The translations under genes were made by a program, and so were the position numbers. From assembly GCA_951813015.1 (NCBI GenBank), contig CATOTG010000008.1, positions 248,001 to 312,000 of the forward strand: DNA of 64,000 bases, written 5' to 3'. The notes under the pieces were generated by a model. The model saw only the letters and a list, made by a program, of their open reading frames with translations. It ran no database searches and was not told where the DNA came from. This document shows, one piece after another, positions 53,901 to 61,430 of this stretch. Positions within the stretch are counted from its first letter, which is position 1, and each line of letters begins with the position of its first letter. Origin of the DNA: an uncultured Thermoanaerobaculia bacterium (GTDB lineage Bacteria > Acidobacteriota > Thermoanaerobaculia > Multivoradales > Multivoraceae).

Positions 53901-55508
53901 TTCCAGGTCTTCGACGGTTTCGCCAGTTGTCGTTTGGGGCTCGGCCGGGAGTGCGCGGGATTCGGCGGTCGCTTCGCGCCAGGCGGTCGTGGCTGCGGCG
54001 ACTTCCGGCGCTGTTTCACGATCTCCTTGAGGCCTGTCGGGTAGTTGCTGGAGTTGGCGTTCCAGGTCTTCGACGGTTTCGCCAGTTGTCGTTCGGGGCT
54101 CGGCCGGGAGTGCGCGGGATTCGGCGGTCGCTTCGCGCCAGGCGGTCGTCGCTTCGGCGACTTCCGGCGCCGCTTCACGATCTCCTTGAGGCCTGTCGGG
54201 TAGTTGCTGGAGTTGGCGTTCCAGGTCTTCGACGGTTTCGCCAGTTGTCGTTCGGGGCTCGGCCGGGAGTGCGCGGGATTCGGCGGTCGCTTCGCGCCAG
54301 GCGGTCGTGGCTGCGGCGACTTCCGGCGCCGCTTCACGATCTCCTTGAGGCCTGTCGGGTAGTTGCTGGAGTTGGCGTTCCAGGTCTTCGACGGTTTCGC
54401 CAGTTGTCGTTTCCGGCTGGGCTGGCAGTGCGCGGGATTCGGCGGCCGCTTCCCGCCAGACGCGTGCCGCTGCAGCGACTGTTGGCGCCGGCTCGCGGTC
54501 GCCTTCCACCGAGCCCGGAAGTGTGGCCAGTTCTCCGGCCAAGTCCTCGGCGTTGGCGCCGCAAAGTTGTGCGGGTTCCTCCGTGCGCCCGCGATACTGG
54601 AACACGGCTTCCAGCAGTTCTTGAGCAGCGCTGGCGTCTGGACCGTCACCGGGCGCCGGCGGAGGCTGGCCGCCGGGGAACCGCCTTGCCAGGCACTCGA
54701 TTTCAATGAGCCGTGCGTCGAGGCGCTTCAGGTCGCGCTGCGCCAGGAGCTGTCTGCAGCGCCGAGTCAGGACTTCCGCTCTCTCCGCCCGATCCCGAGC
54801 CGACGTGAGGCCCCGTTCCAGTCTTGTGCGCTCCTGATGGCGGGCTCTTCCCTGCTCAAGCTCCCTGCCGGCCCTGGCCAATCGCTCAACGGCCCGCTGC
54901 AGCGGTCTGGTCGAGTTGCGGCGCTCCGCGCCGACCTGTTCGCGTGCGTACTTCGTCAGGCGGTCCAGCGCCTCGACCGCGGTGGCGGCTTTGCCAGCGG
55001 AGGCGGCGGCGCGCTGAAGTTCCTTCCGGAGCGCCGAGGCCTCGTGGTCCTTGTTCTGCCGAAGCCGCAGAATGTCGGCCTGCCCGATGACCAGGGTAGA
55101 TGGCATGACCTCGCGGTTGAGTCCCAGAAACCTTGAACCGTCGACGCTGCCGCGATACATCAGCTCGTTGTCGATCGGGCGCCCGGTGTCCACGTCATGG
55201 GCGACGCTTTTCTTCTTCTTCAGATCGAGTTGCTGGATCTCCACCCGGCGGCCGCCATCGAGCTGGAGTTTCACGGTCGCCCGCCAGAGCCTGCCGTTCC
55301 AGGGCTCGTACTGTCGCTTGAACTCATTCGCCTCCCGCGTGTTGGCGCCGCGCCCGCGCCGCCGGCCGCAGAGGCCGGCGAAGATCGCCTGCAGCCAGGT
55401 CGATTTTCCGGCTTCGTTGGCGCCGTGCACGACCGTCAGGCCCGGCGCCAGGTCGAGGTCGCCGCTCAGCTTGCCGAAGTCGTGGGCCCGGACGCGGAGG
55501 ATCTTCAT
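50988..55508 (-). CDS. YhaN/SbcC-like coiled-coil ATPase
   Basis: A 1506-residue SMC/Rad50-type ATPase. Walker A GANEAGKST is at residues 29-37, and the C-terminal half-site has the signature TELSHGTIDQVYLLLRIALA and Walker B APLFLDDATVHCD, a pattern close to YhaN. The middle is long coiled coil with a hydrophobic pair near residue 680 (GLPLAALTLLDAVPAFGGVG then VILIIVSCTFILL), suggesting a membrane-touching hairpin as in YhaN. It holds two arrays of near-identical repeats, of 53 and 79 residues. The partner nuclease-like gene overlaps it by four bases. With it, the likely role is ATP-driven DNA-end processing or repair. Confidence 0.9.
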   Translation of the reverse strand: MKILRVRAHDFGKLSGDLDLAPGLTVVHGANEAGKSTWLQAIFAGLCGRRRGRGANTREANEFKRQYEPWNGRLWRATVKLQLDGGRRVEIQQLDLKKKKSVAHDVDTGRPIDNELMYRGSVDGSRFLGLNREVMPSTLVIGQADILRLRQNKDHEASALRKELQRAAASAGKAATAVEALDRLTKYAREQVGAERRNSTRPLQRAVERLARAGRELEQGRARHQERTRLERGLTSARDRAERAEVLTRRCRQLLAQRDLKRLDARLIEIECLARRFPGGQPPPAPGDGPDASAAQELLEAVFQYRGRTEEPAQLCGANAEDLAGELATLPGSVEGDREPAPTVAAAARVWREAAAESRALPAQPETTTGETVEDLERQLQQLPDRPQGDREAAPEVAAATTAWREATAESRALPAEPRTTTGETVEDLERQLQQLPDRPQGDREAAPEVAEATTAWREATAESRALPAEPRTTTGETVEDLERQLQQLPDRPQGDRETAPEVAAATTAWREATAESRALPAEPQTTTGETVEDLERQLQQLPDRPQGDRETAPEVAAATTAWQNAIERKRFRQQMQPREPAKPPIAASDRESVRLAMQALLRPSVGAGDETEELLGRLRVRKETLHRQIKRSRTKEGWAWCGATTGLPLAALTLLDAVPAFGGVGSVILIIVSCTFILLSRRSRSSLLDQKRTLSAEAAYAEAEARKHTQRQDRRRTETDHAIRTLQRLGLDAEPDAADQALEHLARWERWENERYEWQQHVAAARTDETTAETALRAELARRGVVELKESKETTDALLNRYLQECRQNVQTHRELAAKRQQLTLQLEALRRNQQAAAEQRERWQNARSAQAEAEARLRAVLDQRGVTDPEQEVDALLGRYERECRDNTRAGRELAVKRQQLNLRLEARRHHEQAAAEQRERWQNARSAQAEAEARLRAVLDQRGVADLEQEVDALLGRYERECRDNTRAGRELAAKRQQLTLQLEALRRNQQAAAEQRERWQNARSAQAEAEARLRAVLDQRSVADPEQEVDALLDRYERECRDNTRAGRELAAKRQQLNLRLEARRRNEQAAHEQRERWQNARAAQAEAEARLRAVLDQRGVADPEKEVGSLLGRYEQECRRNAQADRELALKRQQLTSRLEVRRSEETTAAEQRMQREQAEARFRRALAGAGFSADSGADPEQWAVDWLKQREARLGRLRTDWERLQGLLDGRTREDIAAECESAAARLRELENLVRNDGEIPSRKAGGIPVLEGLDSGELERRLTGARKEAIEAGNEVSNCEGRLAAEANLLSLAELEEERAAAEREVALLRRAADIVQATREHLEAAQDEVHRILAPDLRAALATRLDLVTDGRYSAVRIDPEEGLEVRLEVEDGVFRSATELSHGTIDQVYLLLRIALAEALGDRTESAPLFLDDATVHCDTDRTMRFLDLLLELSDERQIVVFSQEEEVRVWAKRRLAGDARHLLIELDGNGLPAGNMDDAEAVAGTTPAPDQQHSFL
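52100..53050 (-). repeat. Four tandem 237-bp coiled-coil units in the YhaN-like gene
   Basis: Units of 237 bp (79 residues) recur with the landmark GTTGGTCCAGCACTGCGC at about 52202, 52439, 52676 and 52913. Each encodes helix-forming KRQQL, RERWQNARSAQAEAEARLRA and DPEQEVDALLGRYERECRDN. The two inner copies are nearly identical at DNA level, so the array expanded recently. Confidence 0.9.
53861..54480 (-). repeat. Four 159-bp units plus a partial unit in the YhaN-like gene
   Basis: Units of 159 bp (53 residues) start at 53861, 54020, 54179 and 54338, with a partial one after them. Each encodes PDRPQGDREAAPEV, AWREATAESRALPAEP and TTTGETVEDLERQLQQL. DNA identity is very high, with third-position changes few, so recombination could change the copy number in frame. 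Confidence 0.9.
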
Positions 55509-56701
55509 CCGCTTGCTCCGTCTGGCGCGGTGGCGGCCGCCCTGTCCTCAGCGGTTCTCATCCGAAGTTCGTCGACGAGACCGAGCTCGCGGCCGTCGAG
55601 GGCACGCAGGCCGGCGAGCAGGACGAGGCGTTCCGTTTCCTGATCGAGTCCGGCCTGTCGAACGCGCCGCGCGAACATCCCTCGGACCGTCGGTTCCTTC
55701 TCGATCTGCTCCAGGTCGTAGGGAGACGCAAGCCCGGACGTGTCGACGAGCAGCTGGTCGACGCCGTCCGGTGGATCGAACGCGCCGGCGGCGAAGTCGT
55801 CGGCGTGGAGATCGAGAAGGTCCGGCTCGCCGGTCAGCCGGACCCGGGCGGCGCCGGCCAGACCGTCAAGCGCGTGGGTTATCCGCACCCGCGCTTCGTC
55901 GGCGTTCTCCGCCTCCGTCAGGTCGACGGTCAGGCTGTGGAGCGTGGGCGGTCGCGGCTCGAGTCGGCGTGCCGACACCCGGCCGTGCTCGACTTCGAGG
56001 ATCACGGCGCTGCCGCAGGCTCCGTTGAACCTGAGCTGCTCCAAAGAACCGAGCCGGGTCCAGGTCGGACGGTCCGCGGGTTTGTGGGAGTGACCGACGA
56101 CCGCGTGATGGAAGCCGGCCGCCGCGATCTGACCGCCCTCGAACGGGGCGTGTCGCTGCCTGCCCCGGAAGAGGGCGTTTCGTTCATCGCCGTGGAATAC
56201 GGCGATGTGGATGCCGTCGTCGTCGTCGTCGCCGCCGTCTGTCGGTCCGGGCCCGGATGGGCGCCCGACCCGGAAGCCGTCGTCGAAGAAGCCGGCCGTG
56301 TCGGCGGGCTTGCGGTGCGCCGCGCCCCAGATCGTCACCCCCTCGCCGAGCGGCGCCGAGGTGAACCGGGTCTCGCCGAAGATGTGGACGTTGTCTGGCC
56401 AGTCGAGGCGCCGGTACGGGCTTTCGGTGTCCGCGTAGTCGTGGTTGCCCGGTGCGACGAAGATCCGGGCTCCCGACTGCTCGAAGGTCCGACGCAGAAA
56501 CTGGACCGTGTCCGGCGAGACGAGGTCGTGCTCGAACAGGTCGCCGCCGATCAGCACCGCGGCGGCGTCTTCGCGCCGGGCCTGCTCGAATGCCCAAGTC
56601 ACGCCGTCGCGCAACCGCTGCCGCTGCCGCCGGGCGACCTCGCGTTTTGCCCAGCCGAACTTCGAGTCCAGGTGGACGTCGCTGAAGGCGAGGAGCTTCA
56701 T
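55505..56701 (-). CDS. YhaO/SbcD-like metallophosphoesterase
   Basis: A 398-residue calcineurin-like phosphoesterase with all metal motifs: FSDVHLD, LIGGDLFEHD, VAPGNHDYAD, then the late His pairs in IAVFHGDE and VVGHSHKP. The C-terminal part (residues about 245-398) is a separate domain that in this family binds the coiled-coil ATPase. The ATG at 56701 is preceded by GAGG. It is co-transcribed with, and overlaps by four bases, the YhaN-like ATPase gene, so the two should form an Mre11-Rad50-like nuclease complex. Confidence 0.92.
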   Translation of the reverse strand: MKLLAFSDVHLDSKFGWAKREVARRQRQRLRDGVTWAFEQARREDAAAVLIGGDLFEHDLVSPDTVQFLRRTFEQSGARIFVAPGNHDYADTESPYRRLDWPDNVHIFGETRFTSAPLGEGVTIWGAAHRKPADTAGFFDDGFRVGRPSGPGPTDGGDDDDDGIHIAVFHGDERNALFRGRQRHAPFEGGQIAAAGFHHAVVGHSHKPADRPTWTRLGSLEQLRFNGACGSAVILEVEHGRVSARRLEPRPPTLHSLTVDLTEAENADEARVRITHALDGLAGAARVRLTGEPDLLDLHADDFAAGAFDPPDGVDQLLVDTSGLASPYDLEQIEKEPTVRGMFARRVRQAGLDQETERLVLLAGLRALDGRELGLVDELRMRTAEDRAAATAPDGASG

Positions 56702-56781
56702 CTGCAAACCTCAGCGTGGGGGTTGCCGCATCGGTCGGAGAATGTGTCGGCGCAGCCGGCGGGGGGCGAGGGGATAGACGC

Positions 56782-57273
56782 CTACTCCTTCAGCACCGTC
56801 GGCCAGTTCCTGTCGGCACTCTCGATGTTCGCGTCGCGGTCCTCGAGCCATTGCTCCATGATCTTCCTGTTGTAGTTCAGGTAGAGCTTGTCGCCCACGA
56901 CCGTGAACGCGTCCGGGTCGGTGGGCGCGGTGTAGTTCCGGCTCACGGCCCAGGCGCAGTAGCCGCCGTACTGCGGCGCGTACTTCTCCGGGTCGTCGGC
57001 GAAGAGGCCGCGGCTCTCCTCGCTCGCGAAACGCCAGTCGGCGCCCTGCCAGCCGAGGGTGAACTCCTTGCGGCCCTTCACGGCTTCCCCTTCCGTGAAG
57101 TAGGCCACGGGGTCGTAGCCGCGGATTGCGAGGTTGCCGCGGGTGGCGAAGACGGGGTCCTTCTCGGCGGCAGCGGCCGGAATCGGGGCCAGTGCGCCAG
57201 CCACAACGCAGGCGACGAAAGAGGGTCCGAGGATGGATCGAGCCCGGCGACGATGGCGCTGTTTCGTGACCAT
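56782..57273 (-). CDS. Exported YHS-domain protein
   Basis: A 163-residue protein with a signal peptide (SFVACVVAGALAPIPAAAA) and a YHS domain: AIRGYDPVAYFTEGEAVKGR, then FASEESRGLFADDPEKYAPQ and YGGYCAWAVS. YHS domains often bind a metal or haem, and this exported type is widespread in Gram-negatives without a settled role. It is transcribed alone, upstream of the YhaO/YhaN pair but separated by about 80 bases. Confidence 0.88.
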   Translation of the reverse strand: MVTKQRHRRRARSILGPSFVACVVAGALAPIPAAAAEKDPVFATRGNLAIRGYDPVAYFTEGEAVKGRKEFTLGWQGADWRFASEESRGLFADDPEKYAPQYGGYCAWAVSRNYTAPTDPDAFTVVGDKLYLNYNRKIMEQWLEDRDANIESADRNWPTVLKE

Positions 57274-57374
57274 GAGGTGAGTTCCTTCTGCACGCGAGTC
57301 TATTCAGTGAGAGCCGCCAGCGCGTCGAGGTCGCGGCGAGCCGTCGCCTTGCTGCTTCCCCCGGAAACCGGAGT

Positions 57375-57806
57375 TCAGATCTCAAGTCTCTCCGTCCGGA
57401 GTCCCTTGAAGCGGTCGAAGTCGCGGTCGTGGGTCAATAGCCTGGAGACGCCGTGCTCACGGCAGAGCGCGACGATCTGGGCGTCGAAGACGAGGTTCCC
57501 AACGGCGTTCACTTCGCGGATCGCTTCAAGGAGGAGTTGGGCATGGTGCGGGCCAGGCCGCAGCAGCGTCAGGCTCGGAGACGCGAGGATGCGCTCGACG
57601 TTCGTGCTGATCTCATCCGCCGTGTACGGTGGATCGAGGACCTTGGGATGTGTCGCTACACGAAGAAACTCGACCAGACAGGGCGCCGGAAGAGACCAAC
57701 TGAACAGGGAACCGGCGAGCGCCGTCAGGTGGCCGCGGGCGGCCTTGTGCATGGGTGAACTCGGGTCGTGGGCGTAGACCAGGATGTTCGTATCGACAGC
57801 GATCAC
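57375..57806 (-). CDS. vapC: PIN-domain toxin, VapC family
   Basis: A 143-residue PIN ribonuclease. It has the acidic residues expected: Asp5 in MIAVDTNILVYAHD, Glu in CLVEFLRVATHP, Asp in NLVFDAQIVALC and the end motif SRLLTHDRDFDRF. It is the complete toxin of the VapBC pair; its start overlaps the antitoxin stop by four bases. The full gene contrasts with the truncated PIN toxin at 12749-12817. Confidence 0.92.
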   Translation of the reverse strand: MIAVDTNILVYAHDPSSPMHKAARGHLTALAGSLFSWSLPAPCLVEFLRVATHPKVLDPPYTADEISTNVERILASPSLTLLRPGPHHAQLLLEAIREVNAVGNLVFDAQIVALCREHGVSRLLTHDRDFDRFKGLRTERLEI

Positions 57807-58042
57807 TCCAGACCGTCCATCATGTCGTGGAGCGAGTTTCGATCGGCGACGTCGACGCCCGGCAGCGTGCGCGTCTTCTTGATGACCAGGTTCAGCTTGA
57901 ACGGAGCCTCGGCTCGCTGCGGCGGCTGCAGATACTGGCGGATCGCCCGTTCGATCAAGCGCGTCAGCGGTTCGCCATCCTCAGCCGCGCGTGCCTTGGC
58001 CGCCCGGATCAGGTGGTCGTCGAAGTTCAGCGTGGTCTTCAT
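57803..58042 (-). CDS. vapB: VapB-type antitoxin
   Basis: A 79-residue ribbon-helix-helix protein: MKTTLNFDDHLIRAAKARAA with a second helix LTRLIERAIRQYLQ. The C-terminal part (NLVIKKTRTLPGVDVADRNS) is the toxin-binding tail. It precedes and overlaps vapC by four bases; the ATG at 58042 starts exactly at the RHH strand. It should repress its own operon together with the toxin. Confidence 0.9.
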   Translation of the reverse strand: MKTTLNFDDHLIRAAKARAAEDGEPLTRLIERAIRQYLQPPQRAEAPFKLNLVIKKTRTLPGVDVADRNSLHDMMDGLE

Positions 58043-58084
58043 ACAGAAATCTGTATCACCGAAACCGGATTTCAGTCAACGGGC

Positions 58085-58547
58085 GCGGCCCTGGTTGAAC
58101 ACCGGCGTCTTGCTGGCCGGGGACGGCGACCCGCGGCTGTTCGAGGTGGTAACGGCGGTGTGCCGGAAGGCTTCGCGGCTGGTCGGTGCGGACACAGCGC
58201 CGAAGGACATCGAGGCGGTGATTGCGACCGGCGCGGCCCGCCAGAAGCTGTTCGACTGTGCGGATGCGCAGGGCGCCAAACCCGGCTGTACGGACGCGCT
58301 GGACCTGGCGCCCGTCGAGGCCGTGGTCACCGCCTCCGAATCGGGCTTCCTCGAGGCCGTCGACTGCCGGCGTATCGGCAACGCGTTCGCCGATGCCTGC
58401 CGGCCGGACTGCGACCCGAACAGGATCGACACGCCGTCGCGCTCCGCTACGACGTCCGCCTGGGGCAGAAGGTCGAACGCGGTCGTTCTTCAAGATGGGG
58501 CCAGCCTGTACCGCGGTCAAGACCAACGTTCGCGGCGCCGAGCTACT
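58085..58547 (+). pseudogene. deoA: 3' remnant of thymidine/pyrimidine-nucleoside phosphorylase
   Basis: The frame reads LNTGVLLAGDGDPRLFEVVT, then a helix region, then VVTASESGFLEAVDCRRIGN, all typical of the C-terminal half of DeoA-type phosphorylases. After a frameshift near 58437 it goes on with ALRYDVRLGQKVERG in another frame, then degenerates. The first two thirds of the gene, including the phosphate-binding site, are missing; the VapB gene occupies that side. The product cannot work. Confidence 0.65.
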
Positions 58548-60370
58548 CGATGTGGCAAGAACAGTAACAATGAAGAGACTAGGGGCTTGCTGAAGAAGTG
58601 CAAGCGGCTTTGGGATGTGCGCCGCTCCCGGGCCACGATGGCTTCGAGGTGCGGAGGCGGTCTCCACAGGCATTCCATGACGTAGCGCAGGTCCATCGGT
58701 TCACCGTTCCAGGCCGGCATCGATTCGTCGCCGGTGATCAGGATGCCCGCATCCTCCAGGTGTTCGATCAACTCCCGGGCGGCGTCGTCGCCGACAACCG
58801 GCGGCGCCGGGCTCCGTTCGAGCAGTCGCCCGCGCGGGTTGTAAAACCCCACGGCGCCCTGGTCGTCCATGCGCAGGCTGAAGCCGCCTTCGTGGAGCAG
58901 GCGGTGGTGTCGGCGGCAGAGCAGCACGAGGTTCGAGAGCTTCGTTTCGCCGCCGTCGGCCCAATGCTCGATGTGGTGGGCGTCGCAGTGCTGCGAGGTG
59001 CAGCCGGGAAAGCGGCAGCCCCGGTCCCGGAACTCGAGGGCGCGGCGGATGGGCGGCGGGATGGTCCGCGTCTTGCGGCCGACGCTCAGGATCTGCCCGA
59101 AACGGTGCTGCATGACGACCTTCCCTGCGTCGCAGGCGATGCGCCGAGCTGTTTCAGCGGAAACGCGGACATGCGACTTGCCCACCCAGGCGCCGGCGGA
59201 GTGCACACAGTCGGCAGATTCGGTCCTTGCAGGTTCGGCTGCGACAGAGTGTCGCGCCGGGTCCCCCGACGTTCCCGCGGGAACGTGGCCGTCCGCTCCT
59301 GCCGCTCCGTTGGCCTGGACTTCGGGTTGCTCCGACGTTCCCGCGGGAACGTGGCCGTTGACTTCTGCCGCTCCGTTGGCCCGGACTTCGGGTTGCCGCG
59401 GCGTTCCCGCGGGAACGCGGCCGTTCACTTCCGCCCCTCCGTTGGCCTGGACTTCGGGTTGCCCCGACGTTCCCGCGGGAACGCGGTCGCTCACTTCTGC
59501 CGCTCGGTTGGCCTGGACTTCGGGTTGCCCCGGCGTTCCCGCGGGAACGTGGCCGTTCACTTCTGCCGCTCCGTTGGCCTGGACCTCAGGTTGCCGCGAC
59601 GTTCCCGCGGGAACGCGGGGCCGGTTCTTCGTGGCCGCGGGTTCCGGGGCTTCCAACTCACGGTCGTTGACGTGAACGACGACCTGGTAGCGGTCGCCGC
59701 TGGTTCCAGGATCGAGACCACCCGCAAGCGCACTCTCCGCCACCAAAGCCAGTGCGTCGGCGCGCACCTTCCCGGCGGGCGGGCGGTCCTCCCGGTCCTG
59801 TTCCGCAAAGAGCTTGTCGCCCGCCGCTTCCAGCGCCTTCATCAGCGCCTCGCCGGCCTCCGGCGCCAGACGACCGCGGATCACGACCATGCCGTTCTCG
59901 TCGATGTGGGTGGAGACGTGGCTGGAAGCGTCGCGGAGTTCGTCGTCGCTCGCCTCGACCGAACGGTCGATCTTCCGCCAGGCCCGGACCACCTGCTCGA
60001 CGTGCGCGGCGGTACCGGCCCTGCCGAGGTCGACCAGCTCTTTCTCCGTGTCGGGCCGGGCGACGCGGGTGAGCGCTCTCACCTTGGAGTACGAGAGCTC
60101 GCCCCGCTTCATCGCTTCGCTCATCAGTGGCAGCTTGCCCAGGGCCCGGGCGATCCGCACCCGTTCTCGAGCCGCGCCGGGCGCGAGTGAGATGCGCCAC
60201 ACGAGCCATTGCGCGCAGTTCAAGAAGCCGCAGTTCCAGCCTTCCTTCTCATCGAACTCGCGGATCAGGACGAGCAGTTGGTAGGTGGCCGCGTCGATGC
60301 GGCCCGCGAGCTCGGCGATCTCCTCGCCCAGGCGCTCCTTGAAGTTCATGCCGATTTTCTTGTCAATCAT
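58517..60370 (-). CDS. DUF222/HNH endonuclease-domain protein with 22-residue repeats
   Basis: A 617-residue protein of the DUF222 (13E12-type) plus HNH class. The N-terminal DUF222 part has YQLLVLIREFDEKEGW, WLVWRISLAPGAARERVRIA and ALTRVARPD. A linker of five to six 22-residue repeats (VPAGTSGQPEVQANGAAEVN) follows. The HNH nuclease motif is RALEFRDRGCRFPGCTSQHC, DAHHIEHWADGGETKLSNLV and LCRRHHRLLHEGG. The last 30 residues (HFFSKPLVSSLLLFLPHR) overlap the deoA debris and may be read-through. Such proteins are often mobile or selfish; the natural role is unclear. The ATG at 60370 or 60349 may start it. Confidence 0.88.
   Translation of the reverse strand: MIDKKIGMNFKERLGEEIAELAGRIDAATYQLLVLIREFDEKEGWNCGFLNCAQWLVWRISLAPGAARERVRIARALGKLPLMSEAMKRGELSYSKVRALTRVARPDTEKELVDLGRAGTAAHVEQVVRAWRKIDRSVEASDDELRDASSHVSTHIDENGMVVIRGRLAPEAGEALMKALEAAGDKLFAEQDREDRPPAGKVRADALALVAESALAGGLDPGTSGDRYQVVVHVNDRELEAPEPAATKNRPRVPAGTSRQPEVQANGAAEVNGHVPAGTPGQPEVQANRAAEVSDRVPAGTSGQPEVQANGGAEVNGRVPAGTPRQPEVRANGAAEVNGHVPAGTSEQPEVQANGAAGADGHVPAGTSGDPARHSVAAEPARTESADCVHSAGAWVGKSHVRVSAETARRIACDAGKVVMQHRFGQILSVGRKTRTIPPPIRRALEFRDRGCRFPGCTSQHCDAHHIEHWADGGETKLSNLVLLCRRHHRLLHEGGFSLRMDDQGAVGFYNPRGRLLERSPAPPVVGDDAARELIEHLEDAGILITGDESMPAWNGEPMDLRYVMECLWRPPPHLEAIVARERRTSQSRLHFFSKPLVSSLLLFLPHRVARRRERWS
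59262..59615 (-). repeat. 66-bp tandem repeats with palindromes in the DUF222/HNH gene
   Basis: Five full and one partial 66-bp unit, each containing the perfect 14-bp palindrome GTTCCCGCGGGAAC. They encode the linker repeats between the DUF222 and HNH domains. Variation between units is mostly silent or conservative (Ser/Pro, Gly/Arg), showing that the repeat is kept in frame. Confidence 0.9.
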
Positions 60371-60961
60371 ATCGTCGTCAGTCGTTGTTGGTCGGGATGG
60401 TCAGACACTGCTTCGGAGGCCGCGCGCCGGCCCCTTTGGGGCTTTTGAACGAAGGCACAGAATCTATCACCGATGCATGGATGAACACAAGAGAATTCAG
60501 AATACCGAACCCGGAGGGACGCCTCGGCGGTGGGCAGTTCCGCGCCCGAGTTCAGAAGACCTTTGCAGGAGCTCGTTCGTGCGCTTTCGGAGCAGCCGGG
60601 TGCGCGGCGCCCGAGGAGGCTCGCCTTGTCCGCAGTCGGCGCCGCCGGAACCCAGACGGCTTAGATCTTCGTGCGCTGCAGCGATCAGTCCGTCTGCATG
60701 AAGGCCTCCGTCCGTGTCCGCTTTGGGCTATGTATATGTAGTTGCGGCCAGACTGTGCTGACGATCTGAACTCGATGCCGATCTGGTCCTGACTCCCTCA
60801 GAAGGGAGTTTCTCGTATTGCCAGCAGCGTCGTTGTTTGAGACTGATCTTGTCAGTCGACCAGGAGGGTATGTGATGCCGCAGCCAGATTTCTTTGATTT
60901 GGACGAGACATACAGCAAGTGGCTTTCCGGGTTGATGGTGGAGATGCCGTAGTCTCGCGCG
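60371..60961. other. Gene-poor gap with IS debris
   Basis: About 590 bp between the DUF222/HNH gene and the ISL3 fragment. No solid gene is seen. A 44-codon frame at about 60531-60665 (GSSAPEFRRPLQELVRALSE) has no clear family. A short frame from about 60874 (MPQPDFFDLDETYSKWLSG) resembles the N-terminus of IS5-type transposases but stops within 30 codons. The lower GC content than in neighbours is consistent with mobile-element decay. Confidence 0.35.
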
Positions 60962-61120
60962 ATGCGAGACACAGACCTGTACGGTCGGATTCTGGGTGTC
61001 GAGAGTCCTTGGGAGGTGGCGCGCGTCGAGCTTCGGCTTGAGGCAGGGGAGGTGGGAGGTGTTCGTGGCTCGTGGCAGGGACGAGTCGTACCGTTTGGCC
61101 CGAGTGCGGCGGCTCGGCAA
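60962..61120 (+). pseudogene. N-terminal fragment of an ISL3-type transposase
   Basis: The frame opens MRDTDLYGRILGVESPWEVA then RVELRLEAGEV, the start of ISL3-family transposases before their zinc-binding domain. It is frameshifted about 35 codons in and runs into the IS3 sequence at about 61121-61124. Nothing else of the element remains. Confidence 0.65.
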
Positions 61121-61123
61121 GTC

Positions 61124-61430
61124 GTCACGATCAAGAGCTTCGTACGCCCCGGAGTACCGGCAGCAGATGGTAGATCTGGTCCGGTCCGGGCGTAGCCCGG
61201 ACCAACTGGCCCGCGAGTTCGAGCCGTCAGCGCAGTCGATCCGCAACTGGGCGGCCCAGGCGGACCGGGACGAGGGCCGCCGGAGCGACGGCAGCACGAC
61301 GGCGGAGCGTGAGGAGTTGCGCCGGCTGCGCCGGGAGAACCGCCGGTTGCGGGAAGAGCGGGCAATCCTGGCAAGAGCAACGGCCTGGTTCGCTCGGGAG
61401 ACGGGACCGAAGGGGTCTTCCGGTTCATGA
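61124..61430 (+). pseudogene. IS3 OrfA, start codon lost
   Basis: From SRSRASYAPEYRQQMVDLVR the frame follows the IS3 orfA: helix-turn-helix LAREFEPSAQSIRNWAAQA, then a leucine-zipper-like helix (ELRRLRRENRRLREERAILA). The ATG present in the fragment at 36450 is replaced here by TCG; the frame now joins upstream non-element sequence. Its stop overlaps the orfB start (ATGA at 61427), which suits coupled or frameshift translation. Confidence 0.8.

Noticed and set aside
52100..54480. Regularly spaced repeats in the YhaN-like gene as a CRISPR or non-coding array
   Set aside because: Periods of 159 and 237 bp are whole-codon units inside one uninterrupted 1506-residue reading frame with coiled-coil sequence; there are no unique spacers.
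59262..59615. Regular repeats of 66 bp with palindromic cores, at first sight like a CRISPR array
   Set aside because: The units are contiguous, without unique spacers, and translate in frame as a protein linker between two recognised domains.
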